Assembly (NCBI GenBank): GCA_002730735.1
Contig: PCAU01000008.1
Span: 1 to 55,210 of the forward strand
From: Acidobacteriota bacterium
Lineage (GTDB): Bacteria > Acidobacteriota > Vicinamibacteria > Vicinamibacterales > UBA823
DNA: 55,210 bases
Direction: 5' to 3'
In this document: positions 43,290 through 54,101 of the stretch, piece by piece
Layout of the letters: the number at the start of each line of letters is the position of its first letter
Numbering within the stretch: position 1 is the stretch's first letter
The notes under the pieces: generated by a model
Seen by the model: the letters and a program-made list of their open reading frames with translations, nothing else
Told to the model about the DNA's origin: nothing
Databases searched by the model: none
Position numbers and translations under genes: made by a program

Positions 43290-46262
43290 TTAGAACGCCT
43301 GTCCGATGCTCACATGAAGAGCTGTCAAACTCTCCAAGACTCCACTACCGAAATCGCGCTGGTCGAGTTTAAATCCAAGGTCAACCCGGATCGGCCCGAT
43401 GGGTGACCGGTAACGCAAACCAAAACCGGCACCTCCACGAAGACCACCAAACGTCATTCGTTCGACTGTCTTAAACACATTACCTACGTCAAGGAACGCA
43501 ACAGCTCCCAGACTCTCCCAAATCGGGAACCGGAGTTCATTATTGACGATGATCAGACTATTCCCACCTTGGGGAAACCCATCCTGGTCAATCGTTGAGT
43601 CATCGCCCAAACGGTCGAGGGCGAAGCCCCGCACCGTCGTTGAGCCGCCAGCGAAAAACCGCTCGCTCGCAGGGAGATCACGTATAACGGTTTCAACTGA
43701 TTGACCGTCTGCTGCTAAAACTGGATTCCCATTATTATCGATGACCTTGACTGCCCTCGAAAAACCAGTGGCCAACCCAACCCGGAGCCCAGAGGCAAAG
43801 ACCATCGATGATGTCCCGGGTAAACGCCGGTAAAAAAACCCCTGCATTAGCGTCTTCGCAAACCCAACCTCAGAGCCTATCGCCCGGCCAGCCAACCCTG
43901 TGTCAACGCTCAAGAGTTCGCCACGCGTTGGATCGAATGGGTCGTCACGGCTATCCCGAATGAACGCCCCTGAAAACGTCGATAGTGCAATCCCGGAAAA
44001 CAACCTGTCGATGAGATGCTCTTCCTCCGTATTGAAGCGCTCGTCAAACAACTGGTCTCGGTTAAACGTATAGCCACCAGTGAAGATTGTGGTTGAGCCA
44101 AGAGGCCTTCGCCACTCAACGCGCACACCACGCTGTTTGAGATTGAAACTCGATCGAATCGATTGTTCAATGAAAGCCGAGAACAGTAGTTCCCCAGTCG
44201 AATTAAAAACGCGCGGTTCGCGAAATGTGGCCAGCATCCTATATTCGTTGAATCCAAAGTTGCTCGAATTATCATTAACGATCTGATCGTTATCTGGCCG
44301 GAGACTCACTCGCGTAAATAAGTTAACTGAGCGGTTCTTGCCCCACAGATTTCTTCGGCCGATCTCAATAAAGCCTCTCGGAGCAAACTCGACTTGCTCA
44401 ACTGCAGCACCACTTTCTCCGCGCCCCCGACGTAGTCTAGTTCCAGCTTCGAACCCGCCACCGTAGCCGAGTGTTGTCGCTGGCACCTCCTCGACTGCTA
44501 CCAGAACATCGCGTCTGGTATCACTGCTATGGCTAATTTCAGTAATCCTAATCCTGCGGAATAATCCAAGTGCTCCTAAGCGCCGCCGGCTTTCAGTAAG
44601 TCGGTCCTGGCTCAGCGGTTGACCAGGCACCAGTGTTATTTCTCGACGGATTGTTGCGGTGCTAACCTGGAACTGCCCGGTAATTAAGACGTGATCGACG
44701 AGAATTTGCGGTCCGGCTTCAACAACGTGAGTAAGGTGGGCTTGGCGGGTACCGGGGTCAAAAGAGGCGTCTACGCGAACGCTCGCAGTCTCATAGCCCA
44801 GACTAAGCAGCCGCTGTAGGATCGCGTCTCGGTCCGCCAAAGCAACGGCTCGCTCGTAGACTACACCGGGGCGCGCCGCTATTGCCGCCTGGAGATCTGG
44901 AACGACAGAATTTGGTGCGCCCTCGATTTCGATGGAACCGATGACCATGCGAAGCCCTTCGGCCACTGTGAGTCGAAGATGCACCATAGGACCCAAAGGA
45001 CTGGATTCTTCTACAACCTCCGTTGTTATATTGGCGTTCGGATAGCCAGCTTCCCGATAAGCAGCAAGTATCGCGGTGACTCTCTCATCAAAAGTCGCCT
45101 CCACGAACGGATCACCAACGACGACCCCAAGCCTGTCCTGAAATACAGCACGCGGGAACAATTGATGGCCCTCGATCTCAATGCCGCCAACTCGTACAAC
45201 TGGCCCGCGGTCGACGTGGTAAACAATCTTCAGTTCCTGTTCATCGCCGGTTCGAGTGTAGTCGGTTATTGCTCGTCGGAAGCCACGCTGCTGAAGATAG
45301 TCCAGGAGTCGACGATTGGAGTCCTCTAATAAATCCTCATCAACCGAGCTCTCACGGTCTATTGTTACAAGGGCATCCTGAATCTCAGCCGGTAGCGAGT
45401 CTCCCTTAAACTCGACCATTACACGGGGCCCCGCATCTACCGTCAAAGTAAGATCGAGTTGAAGTCCACCGGGCCTAGCCTCCACAGTGTGGTCAGCCAC
45501 AGCTTCAAAGTACCCATCTTGTTTCAGATTATTAACGTAATCGATCAGATGCTGCTCCAGCGCTTCGCGATCGAGATGTTCGCCGATTCGAAGGTCGAGT
45601 CGTCGAAAAATATTCGCCTCTTCCTCGAGCACTTGGCCAACAAGGACAAGCGTCGCAAGACGAGCCTGCTCGCCGGCAGCAATTTCTATGGTCAGTGTCG
45701 TTAGACCACCACCTCGGTCGACCGGCGAGATTACGATACTTGTGTTTAAGTATCCCTGGTTGCGGTATAACTCACGCAGAAACCCTGCGATATCGTCTAC
45801 CTGACCGAGTTGAGGCCGCTCGCCATAGCGTTCGTCAATCGCCTCACGGAGATCGCCGCGAGACAATCCTAAGTTTCCCCGGAATGCGAACCGATCGACG
45901 ATCTTAATTGGAGTCAGTTTATAGAGCAGTACAACGCCCCCATCCCGTAGATTTGCATCCACGCGAATATCGCTGTAGTAGCCTAGGCTAAAGAGGTGCC
46001 AGATGCTCTCGCGAACGTCTGTCATCGATAACGGTGTCCCCACGCTTGTAACAATTAGCTCTTCACTCCCAGGAGTTGGCATTGCACCCCCGAAGTCGAG
46101 TTTCACATCAACAATTGGAAGTCCCAGGTAGGTATTGACATCCGCCACCGCACCTAAAGAGACACAAGTGAACCAACCTGCCAAAACCAAACTGGCTAAG
46201 TGACGCACCGCAAACCACAACTTCCGGCCCTCGGTGCACGACGAGTGGTTAAGTGGGATCAT
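43290..46262 (-). CDS. Omp85-family outer-membrane protein with about seven POTRA domains (TamA/BamA-like)
   Basis: A 990-residue outer-membrane assembly protein. An N-terminal signal (HLASLVLAGWFTCVSLGAVA) is followed by repeated POTRA units. I count seven, starting near PIVDVKLDFGG, KIVDRFAFRGN, LATLVLVGQV, PRVMVEFKGD, VRVGGIEIEGHQ, MVIGSIEIEG and ILVDHVLITGQ. The barrel begins around TTLGYGGGFEAGTR and ends in YRSPIGPIRVDLGF...IGQAF, with the C-terminal Phe that the assembly machinery recognises. Seven POTRAs exceed the five of BamA and the three of TamA. The start codon directly abuts the stop of the TamB-like gene with no gap, pointing to a TamA-type partnership, although BamA-type function is not excluded. 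Confidence 0.9.
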   Translation of the reverse strand: MIPLNHSSCTEGRKLWFAVRHLASLVLAGWFTCVSLGAVADVNTYLGLPIVDVKLDFGGAMPTPGSEELIVTSVGTPLSMTDVRESIWHLFSLGYYSDIRVDANLRDGGVVLLYKLTPIKIVDRFAFRGNLGLSRGDLREAIDERYGERPQLGQVDDIAGFLRELYRNQGYLNTSIVISPVDRGGGLTTLTIEIAAGEQARLATLVLVGQVLEEEANIFRRLDLRIGEHLDREALEQHLIDYVNNLKQDGYFEAVADHTVEARPGGLQLDLTLTVDAGPRVMVEFKGDSLPAEIQDALVTIDRESSVDEDLLEDSNRRLLDYLQQRGFRRAITDYTRTGDEQELKIVYHVDRGPVVRVGGIEIEGHQLFPRAVFQDRLGVVVGDPFVEATFDERVTAILAAYREAGYPNANITTEVVEESSPLGPMVHLRLTVAEGLRMVIGSIEIEGAPNSVVPDLQAAIAARPGVVYERAVALADRDAILQRLLSLGYETASVRVDASFDPGTRQAHLTHVVEAGPQILVDHVLITGQFQVSTATIRREITLVPGQPLSQDRLTESRRRLGALGLFRRIRITEISHSSDTRRDVLVAVEEVPATTLGYGGGFEAGTRLRRGRGESGAAVEQVEFAPRGFIEIGRRNLWGKNRSVNLFTRVSLRPDNDQIVNDNSSNFGFNEYRMLATFREPRVFNSTGELLFSAFIEQSIRSSFNLKQRGVRVEWRRPLGSTTIFTGGYTFNRDQLFDERFNTEEEHLIDRLFSGIALSTFSGAFIRDSRDDPFDPTRGELLSVDTGLAGRAIGSEVGFAKTLMQGFFYRRLPGTSSMVFASGLRVGLATGFSRAVKVIDNNGNPVLAADGQSVETVIRDLPASERFFAGGSTTVRGFALDRLGDDSTIDQDGFPQGGNSLIIVNNELRFPIWESLGAVAFLDVGNVFKTVERMTFGGLRGGAGFGLRYRSPIGPIRVDLGFKLDQRDFGSGVLESLTALHVSIGQAF

Positions 46263-49200
46263 CTAGAAGGCGTGACGCACACGAAAGTCAATTGCGTAAG
46301 TACGGTCTTCATTTTGGGATAGCACCCAAGAAAGCCGGTCGCTCTGGTCATACTCTAGCAAAATAAGTAAATCGCGCTCTCCACCCGTCAGGGCACGCGA
46401 CAAAGTTAGATATGCCCGGTCAGAAACGCGCTTGCCAATAGTTAGCCTCGCTGTTGGCCTTAACTCGGCCGTTTGTCTCGAAGTCGCATCGCTCAGCGAC
46501 GACCCAATCTGGAAACTATCAACACCGAACGACTCCTCAACCACTTGACCAAAGCCTGACGAGATCGGATTCGTTAGTAGTTGTGCCGCCCGCGCCTGCA
46601 GTAACTGTCGATCGGCCTCGGTTCCAGTACGAATCGCCCTGAGCTCACCCTCGGCAGGATCGTGGACACTACCAAGCAACAAGGCAAGAATGTCAATCGC
46701 CGGTAGCGGTGGATCCGAAGTGAGGTCAGGAACAAATCGTTCAGCTGTACCAGCGGCGTGAAAAATCACACGATAAATCTGACCCGGCACTCTTACACTT
46801 GTTTCAGCCTCAACATCAAAGAAGGGATCAATTTTAGTGGGGTCACTGAAATCTACGCTCCCACTAGTTACAAAATACCGATTACCCTCAAAGAATACTT
46901 CGCCACGATCGACCTCTATATAACCGAGTAACTGCGGTTGCTGTGCCGTCCCCTGCATTCTGAGGTCAACGCTGGCGGTCACACGAGCATTCCTATCTTC
47001 AACACGAAGTGTTCCAGGTGCATTGATCTGAAGGTCGTAGCGTATTGGGAACGGAGACTCAATTTCGCTTTCGGGATCATAGGTTTCGTCTTGAGTCGAG
47101 AAATTCAAGAATTGGGTATCGACTTCAAACTGTCTGACCCAAGTCGCGTCAACCACCTCAAGAACACCGACAAGTATCGGATCCTCAAAGGACCCTTGTA
47201 ATGAAAGATCAGCATCAATCACAGAACGGATCCCCTCTGGGTAGCGTAATTGCATCCCTTGGCCAGTCAGTGTCATGTCCAACTCACCAGGCAGATAGCC
47301 GTCAAGACCGACCCGTCCCCCAAACTGCACTAAGCCGCCACCGAGCGTGGCCGACAGATCATCCAAGTGAATACCTTCAGCATCAAAAACAGCTCGACCG
47401 TTGACCGCTTCCAGTGAGTGTGGCAGAGAGAAAAGTCGAAGTCGGCCGTCGGTTACCGCCGCGAACCCATCCAGAACCGGCACATCGATCGAACCGCGAA
47501 TCTCAGCCACAAGTTCCGCGTTGCCTGAACTTCGAATATCGCCGATAAAACCTTGAAGAATTCCGAGGTTCGCATCACCCGTTGCCCGAATGGCAACCTC
47601 ATCGGTTCGAAGGCGAACTTCGCCAGAAAGATTTAGGGCGGTGCCCTCCCCTCCTAGTTGCATCTGCTCAATCCGGACGACTTCCTGGTCTAAAGCAATG
47701 CGAACGTCACCGTCGTTGCGTAACTCGTAATCGAAGAGTCCTAATTGCAAGTGCTCAATAGTCGTATCTACCAGAAGGTGCTCAGGATTACTGAGCTCGC
47801 CCACAATTCGGGTTGATCCACTCGCAAGGACCGTGGTGTACGGCTGAAGTCGAGGTTCGAAAACCCTTATGTAGGGATCGAGCGCGGTATCGGTGAAACG
47901 GAATGCTAACTCAGCGTCACCCTCCGTCGTCAGAGCAACTCGGCCTAGCGCTGAAATCGCCAGCCTCGGTGAGGCCGCTTCAATTTCAATCTCCAACTCC
48001 TCGTTTCTCACACCGATGCGTCCGGTCACCTGCCCAATTTCCTCCTCACTCATGAAAAGGCTATCCACCCGACCACGAACATCGTAGTTGGGAGTCTCAA
48101 ACACCCCGACACCTGAAGCGGTAAACTGGAGCGTCCCCGAAAGGGGTGCGTATGGGTTCTCGACCGTCGCCACCTCCGACATCGGAATTCCATAACCATC
48201 CGCATTGAATGTGTAGGTGCCTAGCCAATTGACGAATGCAGCACCGGTGACGACGCCGCCGCCCTTGACCATCTCCACACCATCGAGCCGAACACCTACA
48301 CCTTCGAAACGGAGCCCCGCAACACCAGATTCAACTGGTTCACCGTATGCTGTACCGTCGCGCATCGACATCTGACCGAACCCAAACGGCGCCTCGTAAT
48401 GTCCATAGAGATGTAATTCGCCAGACAGCAACCCTTCGACACGGTACCCTTCTTGCTCAAATGCTGTAAGAAAATCTGTAGCGCTCCGATCGGTGATTTT
48501 GAACGTGGCGTTCATTTCTTCATCACCATCGGTTCGCGGATAGCTAAAAGCGAATCGCCCATCGAATTCGATTTCCGAACCTCCGTCAGTCACATGTCCG
48601 TCCGTGATTTCGTAGTACCCGTCCTCGATGATCGCTTCACCCGACCACCGACCCCACATCACATCCCAAAGACGCATCCCTTTGGCAGCAAACACGCCCG
48701 AAACCCGTGGACTTGAAATCGTTCCCTGTATGACACCGTCAAACGTGCCCCGGCCAGAAATTTCGAACTCATTTGTCAGTTCGCCAAAAGCGGTCATGAC
48801 ACCCGCAAGAATTTGATCGGTCTCCTGCCAATCGGCGCTCGTCAGGTTAAATGGGATCTCGGAATCATCACCGTAGGCAGTCCGTCCTTCAAACACGATA
48901 CGTGTCCGCGGCGTAGCAATCCAACTGCCAACCGCAAGGTCGATCCACTTAGGCCCCAACCGGTAGCTCGTCGACCCACCGATAGAAAAGCGCCGGAAGG
49001 GTTGCGATGATGCGGTCTCGGGGTTTAACACCGTCTGATCAACCAATGCAGCTTGGAGCTGAACGCCATCCGGTGGTAGCGCTTCAACATGCCCTTCACC
49101 TTCGTGTTCTTGGAAATGGCCGCGTGGCCACGACATGCGGTTCCACCCCGTCGATTGACCCTGCAAACGAACACCGGCAAGGGCTAGTTTGTCGGTAAGC

Positions 49201-50378
49201 AGCTGCAAGTCAATATTCCGATAGTTCAGGTCAAGACGACCAGTGTTACCGTCGGGAAGATCGGGTGACCTCAGTGCGTATTCGAACTGCAATGGACCAT
49301 CGTGAAAAATAGAGGAAGTATCAAAAACGTCAAAATCATCGTTGCGCCAATGGAGTGAGCCGGAAAGCTCAAGGAACGGCTGCTCATTAATCGTTGCTAG
49401 ATCACTCCGGAAATCTCCGCGGAGATCATAGCCATTCTCGTACTTATGATAAGTTCCACCAAAATGACCCATTCCGCCTACAGTGAACGGGTCATGAGCA
49501 AAAAAGATGTCCCGGAGAGCTCCTAAATCTCCTTCTGATTGCACCTCGTAGTGTTGCTCTGGCCAATTCGCTGTTTCTACTTTACCCACCAGATGGGAAA
49601 TGGTGCCGCTCGTCTCCAAGTCAAGTCGATCGAACATGACATCACTACCCTCAATTATAAAATCCGCTTGTACCGATGCTGTAATTGGCTCGTACAATCC
49701 GATCTGCACAGTGCCATTGGAAAACGTGACTTGTCCTCGATAATCCTTAAGTTTGGTCACGGTAATATCGAAGTTGGGCGTCACGGCGCTCCAGTTCGAT
49801 CCGTAATCATCAAAAATAACTGTCCCACGATGGGCACGGATGTAGCTGAGCGTGGTAATAAACAGATCTCCGTTGTCAGAACCGTTCGCGACTGCTGCAC
49901 TCTCAATATCAGCCGGGTAACCGTCAAGATCGGGGAATGTGTGGCTACCGTCAGGAAAACTCTCGAGAACCATCTCCCAATCAGCTATCTCAATAGAATC
50001 GAAGAGGAGTTCACGACGGAACAATGATGACCAGGGCATCGACACAACGATGCGATCCGCTCGCAGGAAAGGACGATCGTCAGGCGTCGGACCCTCAATA
50101 ACCAAATCCTCAGCCAGAAAACGACCGGGGAAGAGATAGACGGACAACTTTCCAACGTGCATCGGCCGGCCCACTTGCTGAGACCCTATCTGTTCAACTT
50201 GACCGCGGAGTGCAGGACCAACATCCACTGTTACGCTCGTCACTACAAGAGCCGCAACCAGCCCCACGCCCAAGACGAGAGGTAGCCGGGCAAACCTCCA
50301 CCTACCACCTTTGACAGCAGGCATCGTCACATCAGCGTTCGAATCTGTTCTGGATTCCTTCACACGCAGCTCATCCAA
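46263..50378 (-). CDS. TamB-like AsmA-family translocation/assembly module protein
   Basis: A 1371-residue protein anchored by one N-terminal membrane helix (LPLVLGVGLVAALVVTSVTV), followed by a very long repetitive beta-rich region typical of bridge-like AsmA/TamB proteins. The C-terminal TamB domain (DUF490) is clear: SVDLRMQGTAQQPQLLGYIE, RGEVFFEGNRYFVTSGSVDF, then LPAIDILALLLG and a strand-rich end. In other bacteria such proteins span the periplasm and help move phospholipids or insert proteins at the outer membrane together with TamA. The gene ends exactly where the Omp85 gene starts. Its own start lies 8 bp after the biotin carrier gene, so it sits in the same transcript as acyl-CoA carboxylase. 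Its ribosome binding site is not strong. Confidence 0.9.
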   Translation of the reverse strand: MDELRVKESRTDSNADVTMPAVKGGRWRFARLPLVLGVGLVAALVVTSVTVDVGPALRGQVEQIGSQQVGRPMHVGKLSVYLFPGRFLAEDLVIEGPTPDDRPFLRADRIVVSMPWSSLFRRELLFDSIEIADWEMVLESFPDGSHTFPDLDGYPADIESAAVANGSDNGDLFITTLSYIRAHRGTVIFDDYGSNWSAVTPNFDITVTKLKDYRGQVTFSNGTVQIGLYEPITASVQADFIIEGSDVMFDRLDLETSGTISHLVGKVETANWPEQHYEVQSEGDLGALRDIFFAHDPFTVGGMGHFGGTYHKYENGYDLRGDFRSDLATINEQPFLELSGSLHWRNDDFDVFDTSSIFHDGPLQFEYALRSPDLPDGNTGRLDLNYRNIDLQLLTDKLALAGVRLQGQSTGWNRMSWPRGHFQEHEGEGHVEALPPDGVQLQAALVDQTVLNPETASSQPFRRFSIGGSTSYRLGPKWIDLAVGSWIATPRTRIVFEGRTAYGDDSEIPFNLTSADWQETDQILAGVMTAFGELTNEFEISGRGTFDGVIQGTISSPRVSGVFAAKGMRLWDVMWGRWSGEAIIEDGYYEITDGHVTDGGSEIEFDGRFAFSYPRTDGDEEMNATFKITDRSATDFLTAFEQEGYRVEGLLSGELHLYGHYEAPFGFGQMSMRDGTAYGEPVESGVAGLRFEGVGVRLDGVEMVKGGGVVTGAAFVNWLGTYTFNADGYGIPMSEVATVENPYAPLSGTLQFTASGVGVFETPNYDVRGRVDSLFMSEEEIGQVTGRIGVRNEELEIEIEAASPRLAISALGRVALTTEGDAELAFRFTDTALDPYIRVFEPRLQPYTTVLASGSTRIVGELSNPEHLLVDTTIEHLQLGLFDYELRNDGDVRIALDQEVVRIEQMQLGGEGTALNLSGEVRLRTDEVAIRATGDANLGILQGFIGDIRSSGNAELVAEIRGSIDVPVLDGFAAVTDGRLRLFSLPHSLEAVNGRAVFDAEGIHLDDLSATLGGGLVQFGGRVGLDGYLPGELDMTLTGQGMQLRYPEGIRSVIDADLSLQGSFEDPILVGVLEVVDATWVRQFEVDTQFLNFSTQDETYDPESEIESPFPIRYDLQINAPGTLRVEDRNARVTASVDLRMQGTAQQPQLLGYIEVDRGEVFFEGNRYFVTSGSVDFSDPTKIDPFFDVEAETSVRVPGQIYRVIFHAAGTAERFVPDLTSDPPLPAIDILALLLGSVHDPAEGELRAIRTGTEADRQLLQARAAQLLTNPISSGFGQVVEESFGVDSFQIGSSLSDATSRQTAELRPTARLTIGKRVSDRAYLTLSRALTGGERDLLILLEYDQSDRLSWVLSQNEDRTYAIDFRVRHAF

Positions 50379-50386
50379 TCAGTTAC

Positions 50387-50905
50387 TTACTCAAAAGAGA
50401 CTAGCGTCTGTCCAACCTCAACAGTCATCCCTTCACGAACAGGCACCTCCCTTATGCGCCCTTCTTTCGGTGCCGTCAAAACGTTCTCCATTTTCATTGC
50501 CTCAACGACAACAAGAGCCTGTCGTTTCAAGACCTCGTCCCCAGCTGCAACCATCAGTCGCACGACCCGACCGGACATCGGAGCAACGACATCTCTTCTT
50601 CCGGAGACGTCCTCCTCCCTCACTTGACGCACTGCCCGTCGGCTATCGACGACAACCTGAAACACCCCCCCACGAAGTTGGACGTCAAATTGTGCACGGC
50701 GGCCGGTAGCCACCAGCGCCACCTCGTGACTCGTTGGCATCCCGTTTAGGCGAATTATCGATAGCCTGCCGGTGCCCAAGCGACGAACATCAACCTTGTG
50801 TTGCCGCCCGTCTACATCCACTAATAGGTGGTGCCCAATTGACGCCACTGGCCTTTTAACCATCACCGTTCGCACCCGACCGTTGACTTCAATGCCGAAA
50901 CGCAT
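50387..50905 (-). CDS. Biotin carboxyl carrier protein of acyl-CoA carboxylase
   Basis: Carries carboxybiotin between biotin carboxylase and carboxyltransferase. The 172-residue protein has a typical C-terminal biotinyl domain (APMSGRVVRLMVAAGDEVLK) with biotin attached to Lys138 in VEAMKMEN. The N-terminal half (VRTVMVKRP, HKVDVRRLGTG) resembles the BT/linker part of propionyl-CoA carboxylase alpha chains. Together with the upstream 504-residue biotin carboxylase it equals a split alpha subunit of about 676 residues. It lies 12 bp after the biotin carboxylase gene and 8 bp before the TamB-like gene. Confidence 0.92.
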   Translation of the reverse strand: MRFGIEVNGRVRTVMVKRPVASIGHHLLVDVDGRQHKVDVRRLGTGRLSIIRLNGMPTSHEVALVATGRRAQFDVQLRGGVFQVVVDSRRAVRQVREEDVSGRRDVVAPMSGRVVRLMVAAGDEVLKRQALVVVEAMKMENVLTAPKEGRIREVPVREGMTVEVGQTLVSFE

Positions 50906-50917
50906 ACTTCCAGTAAA

Positions 50918-52432
50918 TTAGGTGCGCAATGCGGCCGCCCGTGCCGCTCGACGCCATGGCGAGCTCGTTTCCAAGGGTTCTGTTGTTTCCCCTCCAACGG
51001 ATTCCAGAAAAGCGTGCGCCGCCATACCAATCACGGCGACCTCCTCCGCTTCAGATGAGGGATCAGTGAAAGCTCGCCCATCTCGTTCGGCTAGGATAGC
51101 GTCGACAAACGTTGTATCTATGGCTCCTTCGGCGAACGCGCGGCTGCGAATTAGCCACTGAAAGAACGGGATCGTCGTCTTGATACCCTGCACCCTAAAC
51201 TCGTCCATCGCCCGACGCATCCTAGCGATAGCGTGCGTTCGATCCGCGCCCCATGCAACAACCTTCGAAATCAATGGGTCATAAAAAACAGGCACCTCGC
51301 CACCCACAACAGCACAGCTGTCCTCGCGAATACCTGGTCCCGAAGGCGACTGCAGGCCACGGATACGTCCAGGAGATGGCAAGAATGACGCATCAGGGTC
51401 TTCAGCATAAACCCGGCATTCGATGGCGTGTCCAGTCGGTTTAAGCGCATGCTCTAGAGTAATATCGAGCCTTTCGCCTTGAGCGATACGAAGCTGCCAC
51501 CGAACCAAGTCAACTCCCGTAATTGCTTCGGTTACCCCATGCTCGACCTGTAAACGTGTATTCATTTCAAGGAAATAGAAGTCGCCTGATTCATCGACCA
51601 GAAATTCAACAGTTCCAGCATTTGTGTAGTCGACCGCCTTGGCGATCGACACGGCTGCGTCGGCCATGGCCGTCCGACGTTGAAGTGACATTCCTGAGGC
51701 GGGTGACTCCTCGACCAACTTTTGATACCGGCGCTGGATTGAGCACTCGCGTTCGACAAACGGCACGACCGTACCGTACTCGTCGGCTAGGATTTGGATT
51801 TCGATATGTCGCGGGAATTGAAGCTGGCGCTCAAGATACACTGCATCGTCGCCAAACGCTGACCCAGCTTCAGAACGCGCCGTGGTGATCGCCGTAGTGA
51901 TCACCGATGGCTCAGAAACCAGTCGCATCCCCTTCCCGCCTCCACCGGCCACTGCCTTGACCAGCAAGGGATAGCCGATGGTAGAGGCGAGAGCGATCAT
52001 CTCATCGTGAGAAATAGCGGGGTCGACCGGCGCACCAGTACCGGGTACAACTGGAACGCCGGCAGCCACTGCTTTCTCGCGAGCCGCCACCTTTCCACCC
52101 ATAAGCGCGATGGCATCTGCCGAAGGGCCAACGAACACCCGACCAGCTGCCCGAACGGAAGCCGCGAATTCTCCATTCTCAGACAAAAAACCGTATCCCG
52201 GGTGTACTGCCCATACATCAGCACTTTCGGCCACTTCTAGTATCTTGTCGACACTAAGGTAACTCTCCTTCGGTTCGCTTGCCCCAATCGCATGCGCCTC
52301 GTCAGCATAGGTGACGTGTGGCGCACAGCGGTCACACTCGGAGTACACTGCGACGCTTTCAAGACCCATCTCACGACAGGCACGCATAATTCGGATGGCG
52401 ATTTCGCCACGGTTCGCGACCAGGACCTTCAT
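50918..52432 (-). CDS. accC: Biotin carboxylase subunit of acyl-CoA (acetyl/propionyl-CoA) carboxylase
   Basis: Carboxylates biotin with ATP and bicarbonate. The 504-residue protein begins VLVANRGEIAIRIMRACRE, has the ATP-grasp glycine loop VKAVAGGGGKGMRLV, the EMNTRLQVEHGVTEAITGVD catalytic strand and the RVYAEDP motif. It is about 50 residues longer than E. coli AccC, matching the alpha-chain type of carboxylases rather than the house-keeping AccC (the gene symbol is therefore approximate). A 103-bp spacer separates it from the carboxyltransferase gene upstream; a weak ribosome binding site precedes the ATG. Confidence 0.93.
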   Translation of the reverse strand: MKVLVANRGEIAIRIMRACREMGLESVAVYSECDRCAPHVTYADEAHAIGASEPKESYLSVDKILEVAESADVWAVHPGYGFLSENGEFAASVRAAGRVFVGPSADAIALMGGKVAAREKAVAAGVPVVPGTGAPVDPAISHDEMIALASTIGYPLLVKAVAGGGGKGMRLVSEPSVITTAITTARSEAGSAFGDDAVYLERQLQFPRHIEIQILADEYGTVVPFVERECSIQRRYQKLVEESPASGMSLQRRTAMADAAVSIAKAVDYTNAGTVEFLVDESGDFYFLEMNTRLQVEHGVTEAITGVDLVRWQLRIAQGERLDITLEHALKPTGHAIECRVYAEDPDASFLPSPGRIRGLQSPSGPGIREDSCAVVGGEVPVFYDPLISKVVAWGADRTHAIARMRRAMDEFRVQGIKTTIPFFQWLIRSRAFAEGAIDTTFVDAILAERDGRAFTDPSSEAEEVAVIGMAAHAFLESVGGETTEPLETSSPWRRAARAAALRT

Positions 52433-52535
52433 GTCTTATTCTTACGGTCTCGCAGCACAGGCACCATGACCAGGCAGACAAACGATATGCGCGATCTGCC
52501 TTTTATTCTAGCACTTAAGGGCTAGCTGCTTGCCC

Positions 52536-54080
52536 TTATAGCGGGATGTTGCCGTGCTTCTTCGGAGGGTTCTTGTCCCGTTTACTAGTCAGGCTTTCAA
52601 AAGCGGCAACCAGAATTTGACGAGTTCGTCGAGGTTGGATCACTGCATCGAGGTAGCCTCGAGCCGCCGCGGTGTAGGGATTAGCGAACTTTTCCCGGTA
52701 TTCAGCAAACTTTTGAGCACGCAGAGTCTCAGGGTCCTTGGCTGCCTCAAGTTCTCGCTTGTACAACACGTTGACTGCGCCCTCTGGCCCCATGACAGCG
52801 ATTTCGGCGGTCGGCCACGCATAGTTGAGATCGGTGCGGATGTGCTTGCTTGCCATCACACAGTAGGCCCCACCGTAAGCTTTACGGGTAATCACCGTTA
52901 CCTTTGGCACAGTCGCTTCTGCGAATGCGAACAGTAACTTAGCACCGTGACGGATTATGCCGCCGTACTCCTGCTGCGTACCAGGCAAGAAACCAGGTAC
53001 GTCCTCGAAGGTCAACAACGGAATGTTGAAGGCGTCGCAGAAACGCACAAACCGGGCTCCCTTGACTGAGGCGTCGATGTCGAGGGTGCCCGCCAGATGA
53101 GTCGGTTGGTTGGCTACAACTCCAACACTGTGCCCACCGAGACGCACGAAGCCAACGACAAGGTTCTTGGCAAACTGTTGATGCACCTCCAGAAAAATAC
53201 CATCGTCAGCAACAGAATTGATGAGCTCAACAATATTGTACGGCTGGTTTGGCGCTTCGGGGACCAGGCGGTCGAGCGCTAGGTCCTCACGATCCGGAGG
53301 ATCACTTGATTCTACGATTGGCGGATCATCAAGGTTGTTACTCGGCAGGAAACTGAGAAGGTCACGTAACAAGGACAAACATTCGTGATCGTCCGCTACC
53401 GCAAAGTGGGCGACTCCACTCCTAGCGTTATGTGTTGTCGCGCCTCCCAGCGATTCCTTCGTCACCGTCTCATGCGTGACCGTCTGGATAACGTCCGGAC
53501 CGGTCACGAACATATAGCTTGTACCATCAACCATGACAGTGAAATCAGTGATGGCTGGCGAATAAACCGCTCCGCCGGCGCAGGGTCCCATGATGGCCGA
53601 GAGTTGGGGTACAACTCCGGACGCCAGTGTGTTCCGAAGAAAGATGTCGGCGTAACCACCAAGAGACAGCACACCCTCCTGAATTCTCGCGCCACCCGAG
53701 TCGTTTAGACCAACGATCGGCGACCCCATCTTGACCGCTTGATCCATCAGTTTGACGATCTTAGCGGCGTTCGTCTCTGACAACGACCCTCCGACAACCG
53801 TAAAGTCCTGTGCAAATGCGAAGACAAGACGGCCGCTCACACGGCCGAATCCAGCGACCACACCGTCACCTGGTACAACCTGGTCGGTCATACCGAAATC
53901 GCGGCAACGGTGCGTGACGTAACGATCGATCTCCTGAAACGTCTCTGGATCGAAAAATAGGTCGATCCTCTCGCGCGCCGTCAACTTCCCTGCCGCGTGT
54001 TGCTTCGCGCGGCGAGCCTCACCACCCGCCTCATCGGCCCGGCGTTCAATATCGGCGAGTTTCCTATTTCCCGTATCCAT
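52536..54080 (-). CDS. Acyl-CoA carboxylase carboxyltransferase (propionyl-CoA carboxylase beta type)
   Basis: Transfers the carboxyl group from biotin to an acyl-CoA, most likely propionyl-CoA (to methylmalonyl-CoA) or acetyl-CoA. The 514-residue protein starts with the family's N-terminal helix region and [20 protein letters not shown]. Both crotonase-like halves are present, with [20 protein letters not shown] and [20 protein letters not shown]. The substrate residue that separates acetyl from propionyl specificity cannot be judged by eye. A single-chain beta subunit with separate biotin carboxylase and carrier genes downstream gives a complete three-part enzyme in one operon. It follows the transaldolase-like gene after 21 bp. 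Confidence 0.93.
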   Translation of the reverse strand: MDTGNRKLADIERRADEAGGEARRAKQHAAGKLTARERIDLFFDPETFQEIDRYVTHRCRDFGMTDQVVPGDGVVAGFGRVSGRLVFAFAQDFTVVGGSLSETNAAKIVKLMDQAVKMGSPIVGLNDSGGARIQEGVLSLGGYADIFLRNTLASGVVPQLSAIMGPCAGGAVYSPAITDFTVMVDGTSYMFVTGPDVIQTVTHETVTKESLGGATTHNARSGVAHFAVADDHECLSLLRDLLSFLPSNNLDDPPIVESSDPPDREDLALDRLVPEAPNQPYNIVELINSVADDGIFLEVHQQFAKNLVVGFVRLGGHSVGVVANQPTHLAGTLDIDASVKGARFVRFCDAFNIPLLTFEDVPGFLPGTQQEYGGIIRHGAKLLFAFAEATVPKVTVITRKAYGGAYCVMASKHIRTDLNYAWPTAEIAVMGPEGAVNVLYKRELEAAKDPETLRAQKFAEYREKFANPYTAAARGYLDAVIQPRRTRQILVAAFESLTSKRDKNPPKKHGNIPL

Positions 54081-54101
54081 GATGCTAGTCGTTTTCTTTT
54101 T

